Source: Novosphingobium sp. (GTDB lineage Bacteria; Pseudomonadota; Alphaproteobacteria; Sphingomonadales; Sphingomonadaceae). From it: a DNA stretch of 37,101 nucleotides. The notes under the pieces were generated by a model, which worked only from the letters and a program-made list of their open reading frames with translations, was not told the DNA's origin and made no database searches. Positions 24,582 to 33,368 of this stretch are shown here, in pieces. Positions within the stretch are counted from its first letter, which is position 1. Each line of letters begins with the position of its first letter. The DNA is taken from assembly GCA_031285165.1 (NCBI GenBank), contig JAITWR010000102.1, forward strand, positions 1 to 37,101, read 5' to 3'. Position numbers and translations under genes: made by a program.

Positions 24582-25780
24582 GGCACGATGGCCGGAAAAT
24601 AGCGCGCGGTATCGGCGCCGGGTTTTCGGACCGGCGCGAACATCTCGCGCCGTCGGACATACGGGAATTTTTGGCCGAGCGCGGCGCCCCAGGCGTGCAG
24701 TTCCGCATGGAGCGCGGCCGGATCGTGCTCGCGTTCCTCTTGCAGCGCGCGTGCGGTGATTGCGCTCATGGCGAGGCCGATGCGGCGGGCCTGGCCGCTG
24801 CCGTAGGCACGCCAGCCCTCGATAGCGCCGGTAATGCCGGTCAGCGGGTCGGCGATGGCGTCGCCGACATAGCCGATCTCTCCGCTCGCGTCGGCCAGCG
24901 CGCGGCTGAGGCCGGCGGCGACGCCGCAGTCGTTGCCGATGCCGGTCCAGTCCGACGCCTCGCCGGTGGCGCCATGGCCGGTGACACTGAGCCAGACGAG
25001 GCCCGGTGTCTCGCGCACCAGCGCCCCGGCATCGATGCCGAGATGCCGGAGAGCGCGCACGCGCGAGGATTCGATGACGAAATCGGCGCGGCGGATAAGG
25101 GCGATCAGCGCCGCTTTGTGCGCTGCATCGGTGAAATCGACAGTCGCGCTGGCCTTGCCCTGGTTGATCAGGTCGAAGGTCGCGGGGTCATCGCGCCGGA
25201 TGAGATCGGGGCGTGTCGGGCTTTCGACTTTCACGACTTCGGCGCCCGCGAGCCAGAGCAGGTGCCCGATCAGCGGCCCCGCCCAGATGGCGGAAAGGTC
25301 GACCACCAGCGGGCGGTGGCCGGCGGGACGCTTGCGGTGCGGCCCGCGCGTCATCACTTCGACGGGCGGGGAGGGGGGCGCCTCGTCGGCCGAGGCGACG
25401 GGCAGGCCGAGCAGGCGGCCGCGCATCAGGAGATCGGCGCAATCGTGTCGCGCGACGGCAGCGGCGATCGCGTCGTTGTCGCGGATGTCGAGGCCGGCGT
25501 CGAGGAACAGTGCCGGCAGCAGTTCGCGGTCCTCGGCACGGATCAACGTCAGCGCGAACCAGCCGCCGTCGGCCGCCGGCATCAGGCGGCTGCCGCCGAT
25601 GCCGGCCGAGATCCGGCCGCCGATCACATAGCCGCCGTTCGCGCCGCGCTCTCCCACGATCGTCGCGCCGTCGAGCGCGGCGATGCGGGGGGAGCCGGTT
25701 TCTTTGGCGAGCAGGCGCAATCGGCGATCAGCCCAGCGCGCGAGGGGGATAGCGGGGCCGCTGCCGCCGTCAGTCGCCAA
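24575..25780 (-). CDS. CaiB/BaiF (family III) CoA-transferase family protein, apparently with altered domain order
   Basis: PLVVDLSAIWAGPLIGHLLWLAGAEVVKVESPTRPDLIR starts near residue 150; GDAIADPLTG contains the expected catalytic Asp; N-terminal end precise start uncertain. Confidence 0.8.
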   Translation of the reverse strand: MATDGGSGPAIPLARWADRRLRLLAKETGSPRIAALDGATIVGERGANGGYVIGGRISAGIGGSRLMPAADGGWFALTLIRAEDRELLPALFLDAGLDIRDNDAIAAAVARHDCADLLMRGRLLGLPVASADEAPPSPPVEVMTRGPHRKRPAGHRPLVVDLSAIWAGPLIGHLLWLAGAEVVKVESPTRPDLIRRDDPATFDLINQGKASATVDFTDAAHKAALIALIRRADFVIESSRVRALRHLGIDAGALVRETPGLVWLSVTGHGATGEASDWTGIGNDCGVAAGLSRALADASGEIGYVGDAIADPLTGITGAIEGWRAYGSGQARRIGLAMSAITARALQEEREHDPAALHAELHAWGAALGQKFPYVRRREMFAPVRKPGADTARYFPAIVPC

Positions 25781-27269
25781 GGAGCTTCTTGACCTCGCGG
25801 CGCAGCAGCTTGCCCATCTCGTTATAGGGCAGCTCGGCGACGAAGGTGATTCTGTCGGGCACGCGGCTGGAGCGCAGCCGGGCGCGGATCAGTTCCTTGA
25901 TCTCGTCCACGGCGGGTTCCAGATGGCCGTCGCGCAGCACCAGCGCCACGCCCACCGCTTCGCCCCATTCGACCGAGGGCACCGCGCAGGCGCAGGCATC
26001 GGCGATGGCCGGATGCGTGAGCAGCACGTCCTCGATCTCGCCCGGCGACATATTCTCGCCGCCGCGCACGATAACATCGTCGGCCCGGCCCGACAGGAAG
26101 ATGTAGCCGTCCTCGTCCATGTAGCCGGCGTCGCGGGTCGGGAACCAGCCGCCATCGACGAGCGCGCTCTTTTCCTTGTACTCACCCGAAACCTGCTCGC
26201 CGCGCACATAGATCTCGCCGTGCTCGCCGGGGCCAAGCACCTTGCCGTCCTCGTCGCGGATCTCGATCTCGACAGTTGGCAGCGGCTGGCCGAGCGAGGC
26301 GAGGCGCGCGCGGACTTTCGGATCGTCCGAGGCAAGCGCGGCGCGGTGGTCGTCGGGGCCGAGCAGTGCGATGGTCGAGCTGGTTTCGGTCAGGCCATAG
26401 GCGTTGGTGAAGCCGGCGTGCGGAAACAGCGCCAGAGCTTTCTGGATCACCTCGACCGGCATCTTGCCGCCGCCATAGGCGATCGCGCGCAGTGAGCCGG
26501 TTTCGACCGGGTTCCTGTCCTGTTCGGCGATGATGCGGCCCAGCATCGTCGGCACGACGAAGGCGTTGGTCACTTTCTCGCCCGCGACGAGCGAGAGCCA
26601 GCCTTCGGGGCTGAATGCCGGCAGCATGACCATGCGGCGCCCGGCGTAGATCGAGGACATGATCGCCGAAATGCCGGCGATATGGTACGGCGGGACCACT
26701 ACCAGCGCCGCGTCGTCCTCGTCGGCCGAAGCGAATTCGACCGAGCCGAGAATGTAGCCGAGCAGGTTAGAGTGCCGCAGGATCGCTGCCTTGGGGGCCG
26801 CGGTCGTGCCGCTGGTGAACAATTGCACGGCGACGCCTTCCGCGCCGGGATCGTATTCGCGATCCTCCGCTTCGGGCACCGGTTCCTGTGCCTGGAGCGT
26901 GAACTCCCTGCGCGGGAGCACGGTATGGCCCTGGTCGCCAGCGATCCGGGCCACGCGTTTCCCGTCGCCCACGACCAGCGCGGGCGCGATGCGGCCGAGT
27001 AGCGCCGCCAGATCGGCATCGGCCAGGCGATAGTTCAGCGGGCAATAGGGCACGCCGGCCAGGGCCGCGCCGAACAGCGCGATCACTGCCGCCTCGCTGC
27101 TCTCGTCGAGCAGCGCGACATAGTGCGCGCCGCTCCGCTCGATCAGCGCGCAGGCGCCGCGTGCGGCGCAAAGCAGTTCGCCATATGTCCAGCGCTTGCC
27201 GTCGCAGACGAGGCCGACGCGGTCGGGAGCGGCCTGCGCCGCCATTTCGAGAAGAAGCGCGATGTTCAT
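25770..27269 (-). CDS. Class I adenylate-forming enzyme / acyl-CoA ligase
   Basis: Start MNIALLLEMAAQAAPDRVGLVCDGKRWTYGELL; LFTSGTTAAPKAAILRHSN, NAYGLTETSST, RDAGYMDEDGYIFLSGRADDVIVRGGENMSPGEIEDVL, YNEMGKLLRREVKKLL. Confidence 0.95.
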   Translation of the reverse strand: MNIALLLEMAAQAAPDRVGLVCDGKRWTYGELLCAARGACALIERSGAHYVALLDESSEAAVIALFGAALAGVPYCPLNYRLADADLAALLGRIAPALVVGDGKRVARIAGDQGHTVLPRREFTLQAQEPVPEAEDREYDPGAEGVAVQLFTSGTTAAPKAAILRHSNLLGYILGSVEFASADEDDAALVVVPPYHIAGISAIMSSIYAGRRMVMLPAFSPEGWLSLVAGEKVTNAFVVPTMLGRIIAEQDRNPVETGSLRAIAYGGGKMPVEVIQKALALFPHAGFTNAYGLTETSSTIALLGPDDHRAALASDDPKVRARLASLGQPLPTVEIEIRDEDGKVLGPGEHGEIYVRGEQVSGEYKEKSALVDGGWFPTRDAGYMDEDGYIFLSGRADDVIVRGGENMSPGEIEDVLLTHPAIADACACAVPSVEWGEAVGVALVLRDGHLEPAVDEIKELIRARLRSSRVPDRITFVAELPYNEMGKLLRREVKKLLGD

Positions 27270-27292
27270 GCGGTTAACCGGCGTTCCTCTGT

Positions 27293-27583
27293 TCAGTCCG
27301 AAGCCGGCAGCGGCTTGGCGTCCTTGACGATAAGCGCCACGCCGTCGACCGACAGCGAGCCCTTGCCCGGCTTGACGCAGAGCAGTTCGTACTGGCCGCC
27401 GGCGTCGACATAGCGCTTGCCCATCAGTGTGCCGGCGGAGAAATCGGGGTTGAGCGCTGCGGGCTCGGCGGGCTTGGCCTCGCCCATCGGGGCGCCGCCG
27501 CATTCGATCGTGCCGCCGCCGGTGCGGATCACCATGACTTCGGTGTCGTCGGCAGCGCTTTTCAAACGGGTTCCAGGCTTCAT
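27293..27583 (-). CDS. Small conserved-looking protein of unknown function (96 aa)
   Basis: MKPGTRLKSAADDTEVMVIRTGGGTIECGGAPMGEAKPAEPAALNPDFSAGTLMGKRYVDAGGQYELLCVKPGKGSLSVDGVALIVKDAKPLPASD; tightly spaced between CaiB and ligase genes. Confidence 0.8.
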   Translation of the reverse strand: MKPGTRLKSAADDTEVMVIRTGGGTIECGGAPMGEAKPAEPAALNPDFSAGTLMGKRYVDAGGQYELLCVKPGKGSLSVDGVALIVKDAKPLPASD

Positions 27584-27617
27584 ATCACTTCCTTTGTAAT
27601 TTCTGACGATCGAACTC

Positions 27618-28844
27618 TCAGGCGATCGCACCGGACGCCTTTAGGCTTGCGATGCGATCCCAATCAAGGCCAAGCTCCAACAGTACCGTTTCAGTATGTT
27701 CGGAGTGCTCGGGCGCACGGGGTGTATCGACTGCGGCATGGTCGAATTGCACGGGGCTGCGCACGACACGGACCGGGGCGGAACCGTCGATCGGCGCGAT
27801 TTCGAGGAAGGCGTCGTTGGCGATCGCCTGCTCGTCGGCGCCGAGATCCAGCAGGCTTTGCGCTGCCGCCCACTGGCCTTTCATCGTCTTCAGGTGCTCG
27901 CGCCAGTAGTCGAATGTCTGCGCGGCGAAGGCGCCGATGATAAGCTTGCTCACTTCCTCGCTGTGTTTTGCCAGGCCCTTGGCATCGGCGAAGCGGGGAT
28001 CGCTCGCCGCTTCCGGCAGGCCGAGATGCTCGAACGTGTCGCGGATATAGTGATCGGGCACCATGATGAACAGGCTGATGACGCGCCCGTCCGATGTCTG
28101 GAAATGGCCCATGAACGGGTTGACCGCAGCCCCGCCGGTTTTGGGAATGCCGATGCGCATCATGCCGCCGCCGTGCAGATAGGGCGCGATGACCATGCCC
28201 GACATCCACATCGCGCTCGACAGCAGCGAGACATCGACCTCGGTGGGCTCGCCGGTCTGCGAGCGGTGGAACAGCGCCGCGGCGATGCCGCCGGCAAGGT
28301 TCATGCCGCTCATCGAATCGCCCATGCCGCCGATGCCCATCTGTAACGGCACGTCGAATTCCTGCGGTGTCATCGCATCCGCGACGCCGCTGTGGATCCA
28401 GAACGCGGTCATGTCGTAGCCGCCGCGGTCACGATCCGGTCCCTTGTCGCCATAGCCGCTGCCGCGCGCATAGATGATGTCCGGGTTGACCGCGCGGATG
28501 TGCTCGACATCGATTTTCAGCTTCTGCCGCGCGGCGGGCAGGTAGTTGGTGAGGAAGACATCGGCATCCCTGGCCAGATCGTAGATCAGTTGCTGGCCCT
28601 CGGCGGTCGAGATATCGATGCCGATGCTCCGCTTGCCCCGGTTGGGGTGCTGGATCATCGGATTGGCGACCGGGTCGAAAGTCATTCCGCCGATCGACCG
28701 GGCGCCGCGCTGGGCATCGCCGCGCACCGGATGCTCGACCTTGATGACGTCCGCGCCCCAATCGGCGAGAACCGCGCCGGCGGCGGGTACGAAGACGAAC
28801 TGGGCCACCTCGATAACCCTTACGCCTTTCATCACCTGCGTCAT
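27618..28844 (-). CDS. CaiB/BaiF family III CoA-transferase (paralog A)
   Basis: [82 protein letters not shown]. Confidence 0.95.
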   Translation of the reverse strand: MTQVMKGVRVIEVAQFVFVPAAGAVLADWGADVIKVEHPVRGDAQRGARSIGGMTFDPVANPMIQHPNRGKRSIGIDISTAEGQQLIYDLARDADVFLTNYLPAARQKLKIDVEHIRAVNPDIIYARGSGYGDKGPDRDRGGYDMTAFWIHSGVADAMTPQEFDVPLQMGIGGMGDSMSGMNLAGGIAAALFHRSQTGEPTEVDVSLLSSAMWMSGMVIAPYLHGGGMMRIGIPKTGGAAVNPFMGHFQTSDGRVISLFIMVPDHYIRDTFEHLGLPEAASDPRFADAKGLAKHSEEVSKLIIGAFAAQTFDYWREHLKTMKGQWAAAQSLLDLGADEQAIANDAFLEIAPIDGSAPVRVVRSPVQFDHAAVDTPRAPEHSEHTETVLLELGLDWDRIASLKASGAIA

Positions 28845-28924
28845 CGCGAAACTCTCCCGTTCGGATCGCGCCCTGCGGGCCTGCCGCCCCCCCGCCATGG
28901 CGGGTCAGGGTTGCCGTGTGCGCG

Positions 28925-30160
28925 TCAGGCGATAGCGCCTTTCGCTTTCAGCTCCTCGATGCGATCCCATTCCATGCCCATTTCCATGAGCACGATCTCG
29001 GTATGCTCGGATGCCTGCGGGGCGCGGGTGGTTTCGAGCGGCTCGCCGTTCCACTGCACCGGGCCGCGCACCAGACGGAGCGGTGCGCCGCCGTCGGCGC
29101 CCTCGACCTCGATGATCATGTCGTTGGCTACCGTCTGGTCGTCGGTGATGAGGTCGCGCACGGTCTGGATCGGCGCCCACTGGCCCTTCATGGTCTTGAG
29201 GTGCTGGCGCCAGTATTCGAACGGCTTCTTCGAGAAGGCGTCGACGATGTAGCCGCTGGCGATCGCCGCGTTCTCGAACAGCTTGACCGGCTCGGAGAAG
29301 CGCGGGTCGTCGGCCAGTTCGGCAAGGCCCAGATGTTCGAAGATGTCGCGGATCAGCCCGGTCGGGCTCAACGTGCACAGGTTGATCCAGCCGCCATCGG
29401 AAGTGCGGAAGTTGCCCATGAACGGATTGACGCTGACGCCGCCCGACTTCGGCATCGAATTGGGGCGGTACTGGTCGGTTTCCATGACCTGCGCCAGCAG
29501 CGCGCCCTGCGCCCACCAGGCCGAGGACAGCAGCGAAACGTCCATCTCGACCGCTTCGCCGGTCTGCGAACGGTGGAACAGCGCCGCCGAAATGCCGCCG
29601 GCGATGAACATGCCGCCGATCGAGTCTCCGAAAGCCGGCATGCCCTGACTGAGCGGGCCGTCGAGTTCGGACGGCGTCATGGCGTGGGCGATGCCGCTGC
29701 GGTTCCAGAAGCAGGTGCCGTCGAAGCCGCCGACATGGCGTTCCGGCCCCTTGTTGCCCAGCGCGCTGCCGCGGGCGTAGATGATATCCGGGTTGACCGC
29801 GCGAATGTGTTCGACGTCGAACTTGTTCTTCTGGCGCACTTGCGGGAGGTAGTTGGTCAGGAAGACATCTGCGGTTTTGGCCAGTTCGTAAAGCACTTCC
29901 TGGCCTTCGGGTGTCGCCAGATCGATGCCGATGCTGCGCTTGCCGCGGTTGGGGTGCTCGATCAGCGTGTGGCGCAGCGGGTCGAGCTTGATGCCGCCCA
30001 TGTTGAGAAAGCCGCGCTGCGTATCGCCGCGCACGGGATGTTCGACCTTGATCACATCCGCGCCCCAATCGGCGAGGATCGCGCCGGCCGCCGGCGTGAA
30101 GGTGAACTGCGCCACCTCGAGAATGCGAACGCCCTGCATCACCTTTGTCGTCATGGTCAT
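28925..30160 (-). CDS. CaiB/BaiF family III CoA-transferase (paralog B)
   Basis: [82 protein letters not shown]. Confidence 0.95.
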   Translation of the reverse strand: MTMTTKVMQGVRILEVAQFTFTPAAGAILADWGADVIKVEHPVRGDTQRGFLNMGGIKLDPLRHTLIEHPNRGKRSIGIDLATPEGQEVLYELAKTADVFLTNYLPQVRQKNKFDVEHIRAVNPDIIYARGSALGNKGPERHVGGFDGTCFWNRSGIAHAMTPSELDGPLSQGMPAFGDSIGGMFIAGGISAALFHRSQTGEAVEMDVSLLSSAWWAQGALLAQVMETDQYRPNSMPKSGGVSVNPFMGNFRTSDGGWINLCTLSPTGLIRDIFEHLGLAELADDPRFSEPVKLFENAAIASGYIVDAFSKKPFEYWRQHLKTMKGQWAPIQTVRDLITDDQTVANDMIIEVEGADGGAPLRLVRGPVQWNGEPLETTRAPQASEHTEIVLMEMGMEWDRIEELKAKGAIA

Positions 30161-30377
30161 CCTGTCCCTGTGAGGTTGGGGGAGGGCGGTGCGACCGCCG
30201 ATGGCCTGTCCTGCGCGGATTCCGCCTGCGGATCAACCTTTCGGGCATCGCTGAGACGATTATAGGGCCGGCACTGCGCGATCCGTCCGCTCGCAGGATG
30301 ATGCGTTGCGGCATTCAGACGCTGCGCCGCAATAACTAGTGAGCATACTTATCTGTTTGCGAAAAATGCGACATTTG

Positions 30378-30424
30378 TTGCAAATTATGCAATTGACAGA
30401 TGGCTTATACTAAACTAGGTTAGT
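30378..30424. promoter_or_regulatory. AT-rich promoter/operator region with two inverted repeats
   Basis: TTGCA-AATTA-TGCAA (30378-30392), TTGACA (30393-30398), TATACT (30406-30411), near-palindrome ACTAAACTAGGTTAGT (30409-30424). Confidence 0.45.
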
Positions 30425-30468
30425 TTTTGTAAGGCACCTCCCCCATATTCCACCATCGGAGATTTTTT

Positions 30469-30786
30469 ATGAAGAAGTTTGCCGCTCTCGCCGCTGTGGC
30501 GACCCTTGCCGTTTTCTCCATCCCGGCGGCTTTCGCCGCTGAATCGTCGCAGACGGTTCGCGCCGCTACCGAGGCAGCTTCGGGCAGCGTTGCCGTCAAC
30601 GCCGGCAAGATGCTCTATGCCGGCAACGGTCAGCGCATCGCCCCGATCTACCGTGTCAGCTCGGAAGGCAATCCGCAGGTCATCCTGAACGGCAAGCTCG
30701 TCACCGTGCCGGCTTCGACGCTGTCGGATGTCGACGGCAAGGTCACGACCTCGCTGACCAAGCAGGAACTCGGCCGCGCCCAGTAA
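30469..30786 (+). CDS. Small exported protein of unknown function (105 aa)
   Basis: MKKFAALAAVATLAVFSIPAAFA signal peptide; followed by a strong hairpin terminator; ggag upstream. Confidence 0.85.
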   Translation: MKKFAALAAVATLAVFSIPAAFAAESSQTVRAATEAASGSVAVNAGKMLYAGNGQRIAPIYRVSSEGNPQVILNGKLVTVPASTLSDVDGKVTTSLTKQELGRAQ

Positions 30787-30810
30787 GCGCTGGCTGAATA
30801 CCAGGCATGA

Positions 30811-30841
30811 AAAAAGGGTGGTGCATTGCGCCGCCCTTTTT
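30811..30841 (+). terminator. Rho-independent terminator
   Basis: AAAAAGGGTGGTGC-ATT-GCGCCGCCCTTTTT hairpin with T-rich tail, just after 30786 stop. Confidence 0.85.
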
Positions 30842-30875
30842 GTTTGTCCGGCGGAACCGCTTCGTTCCCTTCCTC

Positions 30876-30971
30876 GTCACCCTGAACTTGTTTCAGGGTC
30901 CATCGGGCAGTTTTGTCCCTGTGGGCGCGGTGTCGGCGGAGGGATGGACCCTGAAACAAGTTCTGGGTGAC
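30876..30971. repeat. Inverted pair of 29-bp REP-like elements (BIME-like)
   Basis: GTCACCCTGAACTTGTTTCAGGGTCCATC (30876-30904) and GATGGACCCTGAAACAAGTTCTGGGTGAC (30943-30971), reverse complements with one mismatch. Confidence 0.85.
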
Positions 30972-31029
30972 GGGTGTGGGATGATGAGACAGGTGTGGGG
31001 CGAGTGGTGCCGAATATCCGCGTCCTGCC

Positions 31030-31740
31030 CTAGCTGACGGTTTCCCTGTGTCCGCTGTCGAAGGGTTCGGCCAGAAGCGCAACGAGCCGCCGGGCGACCG
31101 CTTCGGGCGGCTTTAGCGAAGCGGGATCTTCGCCCGGATAGGCGCGTGCGCGCATCGCCGTGCGGGTGGCGCCGGGATTGACGATGGCGACGCGCAGCTT
31201 CGAGATGTTCCGCGTTTCCTGCGCATAGCAGTCGAGCAGGGTTTCGAACGCCGCCTTGGTTGCGCCATAGGCACCCCAATAGGCGCGCGGCTTCATCCCG
31301 ACCGAGCTGCTCAGTCCCACTACGCGAGGGTTCTCGCTGCGCCGCAGCATGGGGTCGAAATTGGCGATCAGCGCCTGGGTGGCGAGTACGTTGACTGTCA
31401 GCGCCTTGTTGAAGGCGCCCTGATCGATATCGGCGACCGAGGAAAGCTGCGGCAGGATCGCGGCGTTGATCACCAGCATGTCGAGTGCCTGCCAGCGCTG
31501 CGAGATGGCGGCGGCCAGCCGGGCGATGCCGTCGGGCTCGGACAGGTCGACGGGCGCGATCGTGGCCTTGCCGCCGGCCTGGAATATCCGTTCCTCGACC
31601 TGTTCGAGCCCTTTGGCGGTGCGCGCGGTCAGCACGACATGCGCGCCGGCTGCGGCCAGCGCCTCGGCGGTCGCTGCGCCGATGCCGCGGCTGGCGCCGG
31701 TGACGAGCGCCAACTGGCCGGAGAAAGGCCCTTCTACCAT
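31030..31740 (-). CDS. SDR family NAD(P)-dependent oxidoreductase
   Basis: LVTGASRGIGAATAEALA, INAAI, YGATKAAFE motifs. Confidence 0.92.
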   Translation of the reverse strand: MVEGPFSGQLALVTGASRGIGAATAEALAAAGAHVVLTARTAKGLEQVEERIFQAGGKATIAPVDLSEPDGIARLAAAISQRWQALDMLVINAAILPQLSSVADIDQGAFNKALTVNVLATQALIANFDPMLRRSENPRVVGLSSSVGMKPRAYWGAYGATKAAFETLLDCYAQETRNISKLRVAIVNPGATRTAMRARAYPGEDPASLKPPEAVARRLVALLAEPFDSGHRETVS

Positions 31741-31753
31741 GCGAAAACTCCCG

Positions 31754-33223
31754 TCACGCGACGCTTTTGACTGGCAGCGTCAGCAGGTCGGGCAATTCCC
31801 GTTCGGCCAGGTCGGTGAGCCGGGTGGGGTAGTCGCCGGTGAAGCAGGCGTCGCAGAACTGCGGGCAGGCATTGGCGCGGCCGCTTTCGCCGACGGCGCG
31901 GTAAAGGCCGTCGATCGAGACGAAGGCCAGGCTGTCGGCGTGGATGAAGGCGGCCATCGCCGCGATGTCCATGCGCGCGGCGAGCAGTTTCGATCGCTCG
32001 GGCGTGTCGACGCCGTAGAAGCAGCTATGCTCGGTCGGCGGGCTGGCGATGCGCATGTGGATTTCGGCGGCGCCGGCATCGCGCATCATCTGGACGATCT
32101 TCAGCGAGGTGGTGCCGCGCACGATCGAATCGTCGATCAGGACGATACGCTTGCCTTCCACGATTGCGCGGTTGGCGTTGTGCTTGCGTTTGACATCGGC
32201 ATGACGCGCCCCGTCCGAGGGCTGGATGAAAGTGCGGCCGACATAGTGCGAGCGGATGATGCCCAGCTCGAACGGAATGCCCGATTGCTGGGCATAGCCG
32301 ATTGCCGCGGGCACGCCGCTGTCGGGCACCGGGATGATGAGATCGGCCTCGGCCGGCGCTTCCCTGGCCAGCTCGACGCCGATCCGCTTGCGCACTTCAT
32401 AGACCGAGCGGCCATCGAGCACCGAATCGGGCCGGCTGAAATAGACGTGCTCGAAAATGCAGGGCCGCGCCGGGAAGAGGCCGAAGGGCCGGTGGCTCGA
32501 GATCGTGCCCTGGTGATCGACCTGGACCAGTTCGCCCGGCTCGATCTGGCGGATCAGTTCCGCCCCGACGATGTCGAACGCCACGGTTTCGCTGGCGAAG
32601 ACGATCGCGTCGCCGATCCGGCCCATCACCAGTGGACGGATGCCCAGCGGGTCGCGGCAGGCGATCATGCCTTCTTTCGTCATGCAGATCAGCGAATAGG
32701 CGCCCTCGACCATGCGCAGCGCGTCGACGAAGCGGTCGAGCAGCGTCGGATAGCGGCTGGTGGCGACGAGGTGGATGATCACCTCGGTATCGGAGGTCGA
32801 CTGGAAGATGGCGCCGCGCTGCACCAGTTCGTGCCGCAGGGTCATCGCGTTCGAGATATTGCCATTGTGCGCGATCGAGAAACCGCCCGAGGCGAGGTCG
32901 GCGAACAGCGGCTGGACGTTGCGCAGGCCCGAGCCGCCGGTGGTCGAATAGCGGACATGGCCCGAGGCCATGTGGCCGGGCAGTTCGGCCAGCGCTTCGG
33001 CCGAGGCGAAGACTTGCGCGACATGCCCGAGGCCGCGGCGGGAATAGAATTCGCTGCCGTCGAAGCTGGTGATGCCGACAGCCTCCTGGCCGCGATGTTG
33101 CAGCGCGTGCAGCCCCAGTGCTGCCATGGCCGAGGCATCCCTGGCGCCGATAACGCCGAAAATGCCGCATTCCTCGCGCAGCTTGTCGCCGTCGCGATCG
33201 AGGAAAGGGTGAGTGAGGTTCAT
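31754..33223 (-). CDS. purF: Amidophosphoribosyltransferase
   Basis: Start MNLTHPFLDRDGDKLREECGIFGVIGARDASAMAALGLHALQHRGQEAVGI; IAHNGNISN; RIVLIDDSIVRGTTSLKIV. Confidence 0.97.
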   Translation of the reverse strand: MNLTHPFLDRDGDKLREECGIFGVIGARDASAMAALGLHALQHRGQEAVGITSFDGSEFYSRRGLGHVAQVFASAEALAELPGHMASGHVRYSTTGGSGLRNVQPLFADLASGGFSIAHNGNISNAMTLRHELVQRGAIFQSTSDTEVIIHLVATSRYPTLLDRFVDALRMVEGAYSLICMTKEGMIACRDPLGIRPLVMGRIGDAIVFASETVAFDIVGAELIRQIEPGELVQVDHQGTISSHRPFGLFPARPCIFEHVYFSRPDSVLDGRSVYEVRKRIGVELAREAPAEADLIIPVPDSGVPAAIGYAQQSGIPFELGIIRSHYVGRTFIQPSDGARHADVKRKHNANRAIVEGKRIVLIDDSIVRGTTSLKIVQMMRDAGAAEIHMRIASPPTEHSCFYGVDTPERSKLLAARMDIAAMAAFIHADSLAFVSIDGLYRAVGESGRANACPQFCDACFTGDYPTRLTDLAERELPDLLTLPVKSVA

Positions 33224-33368
33224 AGGATCTTCCGGCCGGGGACACGCCTTGTTGCAGGCGCATTTGGTCTTTGTCGGCCGCGAAAGCAAGGGGAAGGGCG
33301 GCGGTGCCGGCCGCTTCCCCGGATTGTCCTTGAATCCGCTACGGCACGGAGTTTCGGATCGGACACTT

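Noticed and set aside
28905-30314. 469-aa - strand and 449-aa + strand ORFs over CaiB paralog B
   Set aside because: Alternate-frame readings of a well-supported CaiB/BaiF gene.
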